Below are positions 10,104 to 18,652 of a stretch of DNA of 64,000 bases, piece after piece. Both the position numbers and the translations under genes were made by a program. This DNA comes from an uncultured Flavobacteriaceae bacterium (GTDB lineage: Bacteria > Bacteroidota > Bacteroidia > Flavobacteriales > Flavobacteriaceae). The stretch covers positions 558,001-622,000 of the forward strand of contig CANMSI010000003.1 in the NCBI GenBank assembly GCA_947500575.1, given 5' to 3'. The notes below the pieces were generated by a model that was not told the DNA's origin, made no database searches, and saw nothing but the letters and a program-made list of their open reading frames with translations. The number at the start of each line of letters is the position of its first letter. Position 1 is the first letter of the stretch.

Positions 10104-10294
10104 AGTATTCTAATTATGCTTTTATAAAATGGATTTATAATAGCGTAGCCATTGTATTTTTTTACAAAAACACGTTTTTTTAAACGTCTGTTTGCGGTTG
10201 TGTTTTTAGTCGCAAAAGGTTCAATCAAGGATATAGATATGGATACTTCTTCTTTATTAGTATTTAATTTGTTTTGAAATTCTTTAAGATTCAT
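10100..10294 (-). CDS. Small unrecognised protein inside the RiPP operon
   Basis: This 64-aa frame overlaps the end of the ATP-grasp gene by 11 nt and ends in an ATGA overlap with the SPASM gene, so it is very probably translated. The sequence is basic in the middle (NRRLKKRVFVKK) with no membrane segment, no cysteine and no Gly-Gly, so it is not an obvious second precursor. I do not recognise the family. It may be a recognition or adaptor subunit for the modifying enzymes, by position only. Confidence 0.7.
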   Translation of the reverse strand: MNLKEFQNKLNTNKEEVSISISLIEPFATKNTTANRRLKKRVFVKKYNGYAIINPFYKSIIRIL

Positions 10295-11216
10295 TTTGAA
10301 GGATTTTTGCTATTTCGAGATCAATATTATAATTACATGGAGCTGAAACCATCCCGAATTGACCAATCGGATTAACTTCGAGGAAATAGTATTCTTTTTT
10401 TCTAGAAACCAATAGGTCAATTGATCCGGATTTTAGATTTAGTGTTTTCATTAACTTTAATAGTTTTTTTTCTAATTTTTTTGGTAACAGGTAGGGAACA
10501 GTTCTGTTGGGCTTTAGATTATTATATCTTCTAAAATCTATTTGAGTTTTTTTATCTTTTTGAGAGAATATAGCCATTGACCATATTTTGTCCCCTAGAA
10601 TAAAAGCTCTTATTTCATAGATTTTGTTAATCTTTTTTTGAAAGAGAGTAGGAAAAAAATTCGACGGGATAGAGTCCAAAGAATGTTTGCTAATTTCATT
10701 CGTATATATAATACCAGAACTATTGCCAAAATCGAAAACTCCTGAGGAGGTAATGGTTTTTGTTATTAAGTTAAACTTGATTAGGATTTTGTTTAACTCC
10801 TTCTTTGAATCTAATATAAAAGTCCTTGGAATTTTAATACCTATTTTTCGAGCTTCGTCTAATACAATCAACTTATTTGGTTCACTGTTGTAGTAATTAT
10901 TTAGGCTCTTAGGTTTTATTTTGTGATGCAGATATTGATTAATAATTTCTCTTTCATTCTCTAAGTAATTTTGGATTAGTTCAAGTTCTTTTGGTGTTTT
11001 TCGATTTATTTCTATTTTACCTCTTCTAAACCAATAACTTGAAATTTTATCCAATTCAATTGAATTGTTTTTCGTAGTTAGAACTACTTTTTTTTTAAAC
11101 TTAATACCGTAGTTATCGGATTGGTTTACTCTTACATATTCCTTTTTTGATGCATAAAGCCATTTGATTACGTCATTTGTACTTTGATCTGATAGATTTG
11201 AGGATATTAAAATCAT
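10284..11216 (-). CDS. gwsG: Grasp-with-spasm system ATP-grasp peptide ligase (graspetide synthetase)
   Basis: This 310-aa protein resembles the ATP-grasp ligases of microviridin/graspetide pathways. The N-terminal domain has ISSNLSDQSTNDVIKWL and the SSYWFRRGKIEI segment typical of the family. A central lysine-bearing ATP-grasp subdomain contains TSSGVFDFGNSSG, and the C-terminal metal/ATP site is KSGSIDLLVS...YYFLEVNPIGQFG (Asp, Glu and Asn ligands). Such enzymes use ATP to join Asp/Glu side chains to Ser/Thr or Lys. It lies 81 nt after the precursor gene with a hairpin between. Family call good; linkage type is inferred. Confidence 0.88.
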   Translation of the reverse strand: MILISSNLSDQSTNDVIKWLYASKKEYVRVNQSDNYGIKFKKKVVLTTKNNSIELDKISSYWFRRGKIEINRKTPKELELIQNYLENEREIINQYLHHKIKPKSLNNYYNSEPNKLIVLDEARKIGIKIPRTFILDSKKELNKILIKFNLITKTITSSGVFDFGNSSGIIYTNEISKHSLDSIPSNFFPTLFQKKINKIYEIRAFILGDKIWSMAIFSQKDKKTQIDFRRYNNLKPNRTVPYLLPKKLEKKLLKLMKTLNLKSGSIDLLVSRKKEYYFLEVNPIGQFGMVSAPCNYNIDLEIAKILQNES

Positions 11217-11249
11217 TATGAAACATTTCTTTTGTTAATTTTTATTTAA

Positions 11250-11277
11250 GAGAGTGTAAAACGTCTTAAACACTCTC
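11250..11277 (-). promoter_or_regulatory. Hairpin between precursor and ligase genes (attenuator or mRNA-stabilising stem)
   Basis: On the minus strand GAGAGTGT and ACACTCTC form a perfect 8-bp stem around a 12-nt loop, followed by TTAAATAAAAATT, which is A/T-rich but lacks a clean T-run. It sits between the precursor and the enzyme genes. Such a stem could partially stop transcription or protect the precursor message so that peptide exceeds enzyme. Confidence 0.5.
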
Positions 11278-11297
11278 CAAAAATAGAAGGAACTCAA

Positions 11298-11537
11298 TTA
11301 TTGAATACCCACTATCTCTCTAGTTGTACCAGTATTATTATTTGTTACTGATGCACTAATTACACTAGAGTTATCATCGGAATACGTCCAATTTTCGGTA
11401 TCGTTTCCACCATCGGATTCCCAATTGGTGTGATAACTCTCATTTCTGGTGCTGCCAAGTCCGCCCATAACATGGTTTTTAGATTCGATTTTGAATTCAT
11501 CTTTTCTAAAGCTTTCAATTGAAACTAATTTTTTCAT
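11298..11537 (-). CDS. Graspetide-type RiPP precursor peptide with GG leader
   Basis: The 79-aa peptide has a leader of 26 residues (MKKLVSIESFRKDEFKIE... ending VMGG) of the kind cut by C39 proteases after Gly-Gly. The 53-aa core starts LGSTRNESYH. It has no Cys but is rich in Ser/Thr, Asp, Glu, Asn and Trp, the residues used for side-chain ester or amide links in graspetides. Two related blocks, TNWESDGGND and TENWTYSDDN, run back to back. It is first in a minus-strand operon with ligase, SPASM protein and exporter. The context makes the call; the product structure is unknown. Confidence 0.85.
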   Translation of the reverse strand: MKKLVSIESFRKDEFKIESKNHVMGGLGSTRNESYHTNWESDGGNDTENWTYSDDNSSVISASVTNNNTGTTREIVGIQ

Positions 11538-11786
11538 TTCAAAGTAATTTAAATTATGTCTACTCTCTTTAAATAGGCATTTCGACTATCTCCTAATTGT
11601 TGAATAAAATTATGATTATATTCTAAAAATGTAGGTTAAAACTCTATTAAATGTTTATTAAAATACATTGAACGTATGTTAAATCTTACATTGTAATATT
11701 TATCATTATGCTTGCTTCTTGGGATCAATTTTTAGTTTTAAGGTTACATAATGGAAAGAATAACAATTGTTCTATACCTTTAACCC

Positions 11787-12854
11787 ATGCAAGATTATCT
11801 GATAGTAGGCTTAGGATTGGCAGGGATCTCTTTTTGTGAGGTATTAGAAGAGAAAGGGAAAACCTTCACCGTTATCACGGACCATTCTCAAGTGGCTTCC
11901 AACGTTGCTGGTGGGTTGTACAACCCGGTTATTTTAAAACGGTTTACGCTTGCTTGGAATGCAGCTGAACAGTTAAGAGAAGCACTGCCCTTTTATAAGA
12001 GACTTGAAAAAAAATTAAACTGTACCTTAGATTATAAGCTTCCTGTACTTCGAAGATTTGCATCTGTTGAAGAACAGAATAGTTGGTTCGAAAAAACAGA
12101 GCAGCCTGGATTAGATCAGTTCTTATCTCCAGAGATTGTGACCAATACCAATACGGCTATTAAGGCAGCTTATGGCTATGGAGAAGTGGTAGATACTGGA
12201 CGTATTGATACTAAGACCTTATTGGAGAAGTATCAAACGTATCTGGAAACTCGGCAATTACTAACCCTAGCCCACTTTGATTTTTCTGAGTTGAAGATTC
12301 ATGAAGATCATATTGCGTATAAAACTATGCGTGCAAGGCGCATCGTTTTTGCTACGGGTTTTGGTTTAAAAAACAATCCCTATTTTAATTATTTACCACT
12401 GAATGGTACCAAGGGAGAATTGCTGACCATTAAAGCTGAGGAACTCAAAGAAGAAAAGGTTATTAAATCGTCCGTTTTTATCATTCCCTTGGGAGGTGAT
12501 TTATATAGGGTTGGTGCCACCTATAAATGGAAAGACAAAACCAACACACCTACCCAAGAAGCGCGCATCGAACTCTTGGAAAAGTTAGAGCGTTTTTTAA
12601 ACTGTCCCTATGAAGTGGTAGATCATGTGGCAGGTATACGCCCTACGGTGGCCGATAGGAGGCCGCTAGTTGGACAACATCCTACTTATGACTCTTTATA
12701 CGTATTAAATGGTTTTGGCTCTCGTGGAGTGCTTATAGGTCCTTATGCATCGTATCAGTTATACGAACATATTGAAAATAAGGCAGCCCTAGATTCAGAA
12801 ATGAATATTGCAAGATTTACAAAGAAGCATTTTAAAACAGCACTAGACCTTTAG
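11787..12854 (+). CDS. FAD-dependent oxidoreductase (DAO family)
   Basis: This 355-aa protein has the dinucleotide-binding start YLIVGLGLAGISFCEVLE and a late GFGSRGVLIGPYASYQL block. Both are typical of D-amino-acid oxidase/glycine-oxidase-like flavoproteins. Residues near 275-290 (HVAGIRPTVADRRPLVG) form the usual substrate/FAD-binding end. The substrate cannot be told. It is monocistronic in appearance, diverges from the RiPP operon across a 249-nt gap with no clear promoter match, and is convergent with the DUF983 gene 2 nt away. Confidence 0.8.
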   Translation: MQDYLIVGLGLAGISFCEVLEEKGKTFTVITDHSQVASNVAGGLYNPVILKRFTLAWNAAEQLREALPFYKRLEKKLNCTLDYKLPVLRRFASVEEQNSWFEKTEQPGLDQFLSPEIVTNTNTAIKAAYGYGEVVDTGRIDTKTLLEKYQTYLETRQLLTLAHFDFSELKIHEDHIAYKTMRARRIVFATGFGLKNNPYFNYLPLNGTKGELLTIKAEELKEEKVIKSSVFIIPLGGDLYRVGATYKWKDKTNTPTQEARIELLEKLERFLNCPYEVVDHVAGIRPTVADRRPLVGQHPTYDSLYVLNGFGSRGVLIGPYASYQLYEHIENKAALDSEMNIARFTKKHFKTALDL

Positions 12855-12856
12855 TG

Positions 12857-13255
12857 CTATGCGGTGGCGCTTTTAGTTCTTACAGAATCTTTATCGTACT
12901 TCATAAAAATATTAATCCAAATATTTCGAGACAAACGAATAAGTACCGGCAATAGCACAATCATTGTAATGGTAATGGCAATGAAAGCGTTGATCAAAGA
13001 GGTCTTTAGAATTAAAAAAGTAATTACAAAAGGAACCATTGCAAAGGCAATCCCAACACCATAACTTACATACATAGCTCCATAAAAGAAAGAGGGTTCT
13101 ATCTTATATTTGGTGTCGCAATGCGAACAACGTTCATGCATTTTAAAAAGATAGCCTGGGCGATAGGGATTTTTATCCATATACATGGACTCCAAATGAC
13201 ATTTAGGACAACTTCCTGTTAAAATACTGTAGAGTTTGTTTCCTTTTTTTAACAT
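12857..13255 (-). CDS. DUF983 family zinc-ribbon membrane protein
   Basis: I place the start at the ATG at 13255 (MLKKGNKLYSIL). The upstream GTG at 13315 would add 20 residues reaching to the start of the divergent gene. The 132-aa protein has two CxxC pairs (CPKC, CSHC) forming a zinc ribbon, then two TM helices (about 60-105), the DUF983 layout. It is divergent from the ABC-F gene across 65 nt. Function unknown for the family. Confidence 0.82.
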   Translation of the reverse strand: MLKKGNKLYSILTGSCPKCHLESMYMDKNPYRPGYLFKMHERCSHCDTKYKIEPSFFYGAMYVSYGVGIAFAMVPFVITFLILKTSLINAFIAITITMIVLLPVLIRLSRNIWINIFMKYDKDSVRTKSATA

Positions 13256-13320
13256 TTGCAAAATGTTTCTACAAAAATACGTTTTTGAGGTAACTTTTAA
13301 TGTAACAAAGGTCACAAAAT

Positions 13321-15249
13321 ATGCTTAACATTCACAATCTTTCCGTTGCTTTTGGAGGGGAATATTTATTTGAAGAAATCGCTTTCCGTTTAAATTCTGG
13401 AGACCGTGTGGGTCTTATTGGGAAGAACGGTGCAGGGAAATCTACCTTGTTAAAATTGTTGTCTCGGGAGATGCAAGCAGATTCTGGCACCATTGCTTCT
13501 GACAAAGAGGTGAAGATTGGGTTTTTAAAGCAAGACATTGATTTTGAGCAAGGGCGTACTGTAATGGAAGAGGCCTACCAAGCCTTTGTGGAAATTAAAG
13601 CATTGGAACTGAAGTTAGATGCCATTAATCATCAGTTAGCAGAACGTACAGATTATGAAAGTGAAAGCTACAACCAGCTCATTATTGATTTAAATGACCA
13701 TACACATCACTATGAAATCTTAGGGGGATATAATTACCAAGGAGAAGCAGAAAAAGTATTACAGGGCCTTGGATTTAAACGAACCGATTTTGATAAGAAA
13801 ACCGATACTTTTTCCGGAGGATGGCGCATGCGCATAGAACTTGCTAAACTCCTATTACAAAGCAACGATGTATTACTTTTAGATGAACCTACCAACCACT
13901 TGGATATAGAATCTATTATTTGGTTAGAACTCTTCTTAAATAATTATACAGGGGCCGTGGTGATTGTTTCTCACGATAAGATGTTTTTGGATAATGTAAC
14001 CAACCGTACGATTGAAATTTCTTTAGGTCGGATCTATGATTACAAGAAGCCCTATTCCGAGTATCTAATTCTTCGTTCAGAGATGAAGGAGCAACAATTG
14101 AATGCACAGAAGAATCAACAAAAGGAAATACAGCAAGCAGAGCGTTTAATAGAACGTTTTAAAGCAAAGTCTAGCAAAGCCTCAATGGCCCAATCCATGA
14201 TGAAGAAACTAGATAAGATGGAACGCATTGAAGTAGATGAAGATGACAATAGTGTAATGAGTTTGCGTTTTCCTGTTTCAATTACACCGGGCAAAGTGGT
14301 TACCGAAATAGAGAATTTGAGCAAGAGCTATGGAGATAATCATGTGCTTAAAGGGATTAATTTATTAGTAGAACGCGATAGTAAAACGGCTTTTGTTGGG
14401 CAAAACGGACAGGGCAAATCTACACTCGCCAAAATCATTGTAGGTGATTTGGAGTGCCAAGGAAATGTAAAGCTAGGGCATAATGTACAGATTGGATACT
14501 TTGCGCAGAACCAGGCAGAGTATTTAGATGGAAGCAAAACGGTTTTGGATACCATGATCGATGCTGCCAATGAAAAAAATAGAAGTAAAGTACGCGATAT
14601 TCTGGGTTCTTTTCTTTTTAGAGGAGACGATGTAGAGAAATATGTGAGAGTATTATCTGGAGGGGAACGCAATCGCTTGGCGTTGGCAAAAATGCTTTTG
14701 CAACCTTTTAATGCCTTGGTAATGGATGAACCTACCAACCACTTGGATATTAAATCTAAGAACGTATTAAAACAAGCCTTGCAGAATTTTGAAGGAACCT
14801 TGATTTTGGTGTCGCACGACCGGGATTTTTTACAAGGGCTTACCAACAAGGTGTATGAATTTAAAGATCAAAAAATTAAAGAGTACTTAGGAGATATCGA
14901 CTTTTATTTAGAGCAACGCCAAGCGCAAGATTTTAGAGCTATTGAAAAGAAAGAAGAGCTAAAACAAAAGCAAAAGCAAGAAGATGCTAAAGACGATAAA
15001 AATGTAAGTTATAAGGATCAGAAAAAAAGAAAGTCGCTCAAGAATAGGCTGAGCGCTGTAGAAAGGAAAATTGGAGATCTGGAAAAAGAAATTGCAAGTA
15101 TTGATCATAAATTGCTCATGGATTATGATACTACTATTTCGGAAGAAGGCTTCTTTGATAGCTATCAAAAAATGAAAAAAGACTTGGAAATTCGGATGAC
15201 GGAGTGGGAACAAATGACCGCAGAATTGGAGAATCTAGACAATTTATAA
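13321..15249 (+). CDS. ABC-F family ATPase (Uup/EttA/YheS-like)
   Basis: The 642 residues carry two ABC ATPase domains in one chain without TM segments. The first has Walker A GKNGAGKST, signature FSGGWRMR and Walker B VLLLDEPTNHLD. The second has GQNGQGKST, LSGGERNR and ALVMDEPTNHLD. The linker between them (about 250-310) and a lysine-rich C-terminal coiled coil (about 545-642) fit the Uup-like subgroup. ABC-F proteins act on the ribosome or on DNA/RNA structures rather than in transport. The exact subfamily is not certain. Confidence 0.93.
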   Translation: MLNIHNLSVAFGGEYLFEEIAFRLNSGDRVGLIGKNGAGKSTLLKLLSREMQADSGTIASDKEVKIGFLKQDIDFEQGRTVMEEAYQAFVEIKALELKLDAINHQLAERTDYESESYNQLIIDLNDHTHHYEILGGYNYQGEAEKVLQGLGFKRTDFDKKTDTFSGGWRMRIELAKLLLQSNDVLLLDEPTNHLDIESIIWLELFLNNYTGAVVIVSHDKMFLDNVTNRTIEISLGRIYDYKKPYSEYLILRSEMKEQQLNAQKNQQKEIQQAERLIERFKAKSSKASMAQSMMKKLDKMERIEVDEDDNSVMSLRFPVSITPGKVVTEIENLSKSYGDNHVLKGINLLVERDSKTAFVGQNGQGKSTLAKIIVGDLECQGNVKLGHNVQIGYFAQNQAEYLDGSKTVLDTMIDAANEKNRSKVRDILGSFLFRGDDVEKYVRVLSGGERNRLALAKMLLQPFNALVMDEPTNHLDIKSKNVLKQALQNFEGTLILVSHDRDFLQGLTNKVYEFKDQKIKEYLGDIDFYLEQRQAQDFRAIEKKEELKQKQKQEDAKDDKNVSYKDQKKRKSLKNRLSAVERKIGDLEKEIASIDHKLLMDYDTTISEEGFFDSYQKMKKDLEIRMTEWEQMTAELENLDNL

Positions 15250-15262
15250 GCATTTCATCGAG

Positions 15263-15297
15263 ACCGTTTATCGGTTATACCACAGCTTTTATCGGTT
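15263..15297. promoter_or_regulatory. Pair of 10-bp direct repeats upstream of the LRR genes
   Basis: TTTATCGGTT occurs at 15267-15276 and 15288-15297, start-to-start 21 bp (two helical turns). The first copy is also part of an inverted repeat ACCG-N5-CGGT (15263-15275). Spacing of 21 bp is the spacing of LytTR-type response-regulator sites. The first LRR start is 128 nt downstream of the second copy. Confidence 0.4.
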
Positions 15298-15424
15298 TCA
15301 CAACAAAAACGGGCATTTCGGCAGTACTTCGTCGATAAATGTTGCTTTATATCTTCTAAAATATCGTTATTTGTAGGACAATTCCTATAAAATATATTTA
15401 TTGAAATTCTTATACCCCCAAATC

Positions 15425-16312
15425 ATGAGAATACAAATACTACTTGCATTTATTTTATTGTCGTGTTCAACCGTCCTTGCTAAGATTTCGGAGAAGGAAA
15501 AAGGCGTACTAATAGATTTGTACCAAAGTACCCATGGAGCACAATGGACCAAATCTTGGGATTTATCTAAGCCTGTTACCACTTGGCATGGAGTAGTTAT
15601 TAAAGATAATGAAGTAGTCTCTATTGTTTTAATGCATAACAATCTTGTAGGAACGCTCCCCGCGTCTATTGGATCTTTAAAAGGCTTGCAAATATTAAAC
15701 CTTGCATTTAATTCCTTAGAAGGAAAAATTCCAGAAAGCATTACCCATCTAAAAGATCTTTTGGTATTGCGATTGGGAAAAAATAGACTTTTAGGTCCCA
15801 TCCCTATGGATATTGGTAACCTCAAGAAATTGACGGTTTTAGATTTATTTAGCAATAACTTAGAGGGGCCGCTACCATCGAGTATGGGGAAACTTAAAAA
15901 TCTTAAGTTAATCTCTCTTTCGTACAATGGTCTGTCTGGATCTTTGCCAGCTTCGCTTGGAAAAATAAAGTCATTAGAACGTTTGGAATTGGCCAATAAC
16001 CAATTAGAAGGTACTGTTCCAAAAAGTATAGAGACACTTACGAGTCTATGCGCCTTGGTATTATCAGAGAATAAGTTTTCAGGAAATTTTCCGGAGGGCA
16101 TCTTTAACTTGCCTAATTTAAGATTAGTGCAACTACAGAAGAATAAATTTGATAAGTATCAATTGCTTCGCATTAAACCTTCAAAAATAGATGTAGCAGT
16201 GTTTGATTTTGACGACAATAATTCTCTTTATAATAGAAAGGGTTTTGAAGAACTTTATAAGAACAAAGACATACGAACTGCGGATACTAAATTTGAGGAT
16301 AACGATAAATAA
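15425..16312 (+). CDS. Exported leucine-rich-repeat protein, copy 1
   Basis: I chose the ATG at 15425 rather than a TTG at 15401. It gives a signal peptide MRIQILLAFILLSCSTVLA; an LLSC lipobox is possible but the n-region is short. The mature protein (about 275 aa) begins with a plant-LRRNT-like cap (LIDLYQSTHGAQWTKSWDLS) and then about eight 24-residue repeats of the LxxLxLxxNxLxGxIPxxIGxL type. The tail ends ADTKFEDNDK. No T9SS sorting domain is obvious. Likely a surface or periplasmic binding protein; ligand unknown. Confidence 0.82.
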   Translation: MRIQILLAFILLSCSTVLAKISEKEKGVLIDLYQSTHGAQWTKSWDLSKPVTTWHGVVIKDNEVVSIVLMHNNLVGTLPASIGSLKGLQILNLAFNSLEGKIPESITHLKDLLVLRLGKNRLLGPIPMDIGNLKKLTVLDLFSNNLEGPLPSSMGKLKNLKLISLSYNGLSGSLPASLGKIKSLERLELANNQLEGTVPKSIETLTSLCALVLSENKFSGNFPEGIFNLPNLRLVQLQKNKFDKYQLLRIKPSKIDVAVFDFDDNNSLYNRKGFEELYKNKDIRTADTKFEDNDK

Positions 16313-16324
16313 AAGAATAGCACT

Positions 16325-17236
16325 ATGAATATTCTAAACCCATTTCAGCAAATGAAACAATCTAAAGTATTTCTTATGATTTGCTTGTTTTTATGCAATG
16401 CTATTGTAAGAGCACAGGTATCAGAAGAAGATAGAAAGGCATTATTAGCGCTATATGAGAATACAGCAGGTGCCAGTTGGACCAATTCTTGGGACCTGAC
16501 TGTTCCCGTATCAGATTGGTATGGTGTTACTGTAAAAGAAGATAAGATTGTTGGCATTGAATTATTCAGAAATAACCTAGTGGGAGTATTGCCAGAGGAA
16601 TTAGGTGCACTAGTGCATTTAGAGCATATGAATCTAGCATTTAATCAACTCACTGGAAAACTTCCTGAAAGTTTGGACCAACTGACGCATCTAAAGATTT
16701 TAAAGTTGGAGATGAATCGTCTCAAAGGAGATTTGCCCAAGAATATGGGTAATATGAAAGCACTAGAGGAGTTTACGGCATTTAATAATTTTATATCTGG
16801 GAACATACCAGAAAGCCTAGGTACTCTAAAAAATTTAAAAGTTCTAAATCTCTCTAGTAATAATCTTAGAGGAAGTATCCCCGCATCTTTGGGTAAATTA
16901 ACCCAATTAGAAAGCCTAGGCTTTTTTGAAAATTCTTTAGATGGATCAATTCCAGCGGCCTTAGGAAATTTAGAAAATTTAAAGGAGCTGGTATTGGCGA
17001 ACAATAGATTGGGAGGAGACATTCCCTATGAATTTGGACAGTTGGCAAGCTTGCGAATTTTTCAGATTCAAAATAACAAGTTCAATTCTTTTAAGAATTT
17101 AGAACAAATGAATACAAAACAGTTTTTGGTATTTGATTATGATAAAGGAAATATAAATACAAAGTTCAAGGATGTTAATTTTAGTAAAACTAGAATGGCA
17201 GACACAAAATTTGAAGATGTTGAGAACGAAGATTAG
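16325..17236 (+). CDS. Exported leucine-rich-repeat protein, copy 2
   Basis: This protein is a tandem paralogue of its upstream neighbour, 12 nt away: same signal peptide-cap-LRR layout, same WTNSWDL cap, the same repeat type and the same ADTKFED ending. The start may be the ATG at 16325 or the ATG at 16352 (MKQSKVFLMICLFLCNAIVRAQ), which gives the more regular signal peptide. The pair probably arose by gene duplication and is co-transcribed, ending at the terminator at 17263. Confidence 0.82.
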   Translation: MNILNPFQQMKQSKVFLMICLFLCNAIVRAQVSEEDRKALLALYENTAGASWTNSWDLTVPVSDWYGVTVKEDKIVGIELFRNNLVGVLPEELGALVHLEHMNLAFNQLTGKLPESLDQLTHLKILKLEMNRLKGDLPKNMGNMKALEEFTAFNNFISGNIPESLGTLKNLKVLNLSSNNLRGSIPASLGKLTQLESLGFFENSLDGSIPAALGNLENLKELVLANNRLGGDIPYEFGQLASLRIFQIQNNKFNSFKNLEQMNTKQFLVFDYDKGNINTKFKDVNFSKTRMADTKFEDVENED

Positions 17237-17262
17237 TTCTTACTTTGGTTAGTTTGGTAGAA

Positions 17263-17287
17263 GGAGCGCAACTGCGCTCCTTTTTTT
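17263..17287 (+). terminator. Rho-independent terminator after the LRR pair
   Basis: GGAGCGC-AACT-GCGCTCC forms a perfect 7-bp GC-rich stem followed by seven T residues, 26 nt after the stop codon. Confidence 0.92.
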
Positions 17288-17420
17288 ATGCTTCATTCTG
17301 CGGTATGTCTATAGTTTTGTATCCTATTACTTTGCTAAGATAGCAAGCCCTTAAGCTTTTGGTAGACAGCTATCTAATTCCTAGTTACCTATTAAGGTGT
17401 TTTCTATATATTTGATGTAG

Positions 17421-18575
17421 ATGAACTTACTTCTCAATTTTATACTCACAACGGGCTTATTGGCTACTCTGGTAATTATTGGGATTCTATTTAAACAGCG
17501 AAAAGAGCTCCCCAAAAGGCTCTTAATTTTAATTTTCGGATTGTTGTTTTTCGTGGTTTTGTATTCTTATAGCGAGTTAAACAATATTAAATCTTTATAT
17601 GCAACCACTTTTGTATTCGCCGATACCATTGGATTCTTACTGGGCCCCTTGTTGTTTATCTATATCAAATCAATATTTCAAAAAAAAGAAGCAATTTCTC
17701 TAAATTTTTTATGGCACTTTTTGCCCGCTTTCTGCTACCTAATATTGGTGTCAATTCCCTTTTTGATTTCTGAGCTACAAGATGAATATTTGTTTTCGTA
17801 TCTTCAATTTATTGATAAAAATGAATACCTACTTCAAATACAAGCACTATATCTGTGTGCCTATGTATTACTATCCCTTACAACCCTTCAAAAATTTAGA
17901 AATTTAACCAAAGAGAACTATTCCAACCTTGCAAAAAAAGAGGTGTGGTGGATTCAATATTTGTTATACGGAGTATTATTTATTATCCTTATTAATATTT
18001 CTATTGAGGTATACTCCTTTGCAACTAATGATAGGCTTCCTTTTGATAATACATTAACAACTATTGTTCTTGTATTCCTAATTCTATATTTAGGTTTTTT
18101 TGGCATACTACAATCGCCAGTATTGGTGCCAGAATACCTTCTGGAACGCTTTTATAACAAAAAGGAATATGGTGGAATCGACCAGCAACAACCGACGCAT
18201 CATTTGGCAGGTGCTACTGATGAAGAGATTGCTCTTTTAAAAGAGCAATTGATGCAACTATTAGAGACCAAAAAACCATATTTGGATGAGCATTTAAGTC
18301 TCAAAACTTTAGCCGAGATGATCCCTATAACAGACAGAAAGTTGTCTGCCTTATTAAATCACTATTATGGCATTAATTTTTATGATTTTGTAAATGCGTA
18401 CCGTGTAAGGGAGGTGCAGAAAAAAATGACGCAAAGAGAGAATGATAAATATACGGTTTTGGCACTAGCCTTTGATGCAGGCTTCAATTCAAAATCTTCT
18501 TTCAATCGAATTTTTAAGAAAGAAACTGGACTTTCTCCTTCTGCCTATAAAAAACAGCTTCAACCTAAGCCCTAA
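17421..18575 (+). CDS. AraC-family regulator with N-terminal membrane domain
   Basis: The 384 residues carry about seven hydrophobic helices in the first 235 residues, then a C-terminal AraC-type double HTH (about 275-380: SLKTLAEMIPITDRKLSALLN and FDAGFNSKSSFNRIFKKETG). This membrane-anchored one-component layout is common in Flavobacteriaceae and suggests signal sensing in the membrane. The gene directly downstream, an S41 peptidase, starts 77 nt later and could be a target or partner. Confidence 0.85.
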   Translation: MNLLLNFILTTGLLATLVIIGILFKQRKELPKRLLILIFGLLFFVVLYSYSELNNIKSLYATTFVFADTIGFLLGPLLFIYIKSIFQKKEAISLNFLWHFLPAFCYLILVSIPFLISELQDEYLFSYLQFIDKNEYLLQIQALYLCAYVLLSLTTLQKFRNLTKENYSNLAKKEVWWIQYLLYGVLFIILINISIEVYSFATNDRLPFDNTLTTIVLVFLILYLGFFGILQSPVLVPEYLLERFYNKKEYGGIDQQQPTHHLAGATDEEIALLKEQLMQLLETKKPYLDEHLSLKTLAEMIPITDRKLSALLNHYYGINFYDFVNAYRVREVQKKMTQRENDKYTVLALAFDAGFNSKSSFNRIFKKETGLSPSAYKKQLQPKP

Positions 18576-18652
18576 AAAGGTCTCATTGGTGTATATGGAG
18601 CGTTTTGCTCAGTATCCTTTTCTTTATTTGTGACGAATTAAAAACAATTGTC

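Noticed and set aside
11538-11786. Promoter search between the RiPP precursor and the FAD oxidoreductase
   Set aside because: No TAnnTTTG with a suitable -33 was found on either strand; only partial matches such as TACCTTTA.
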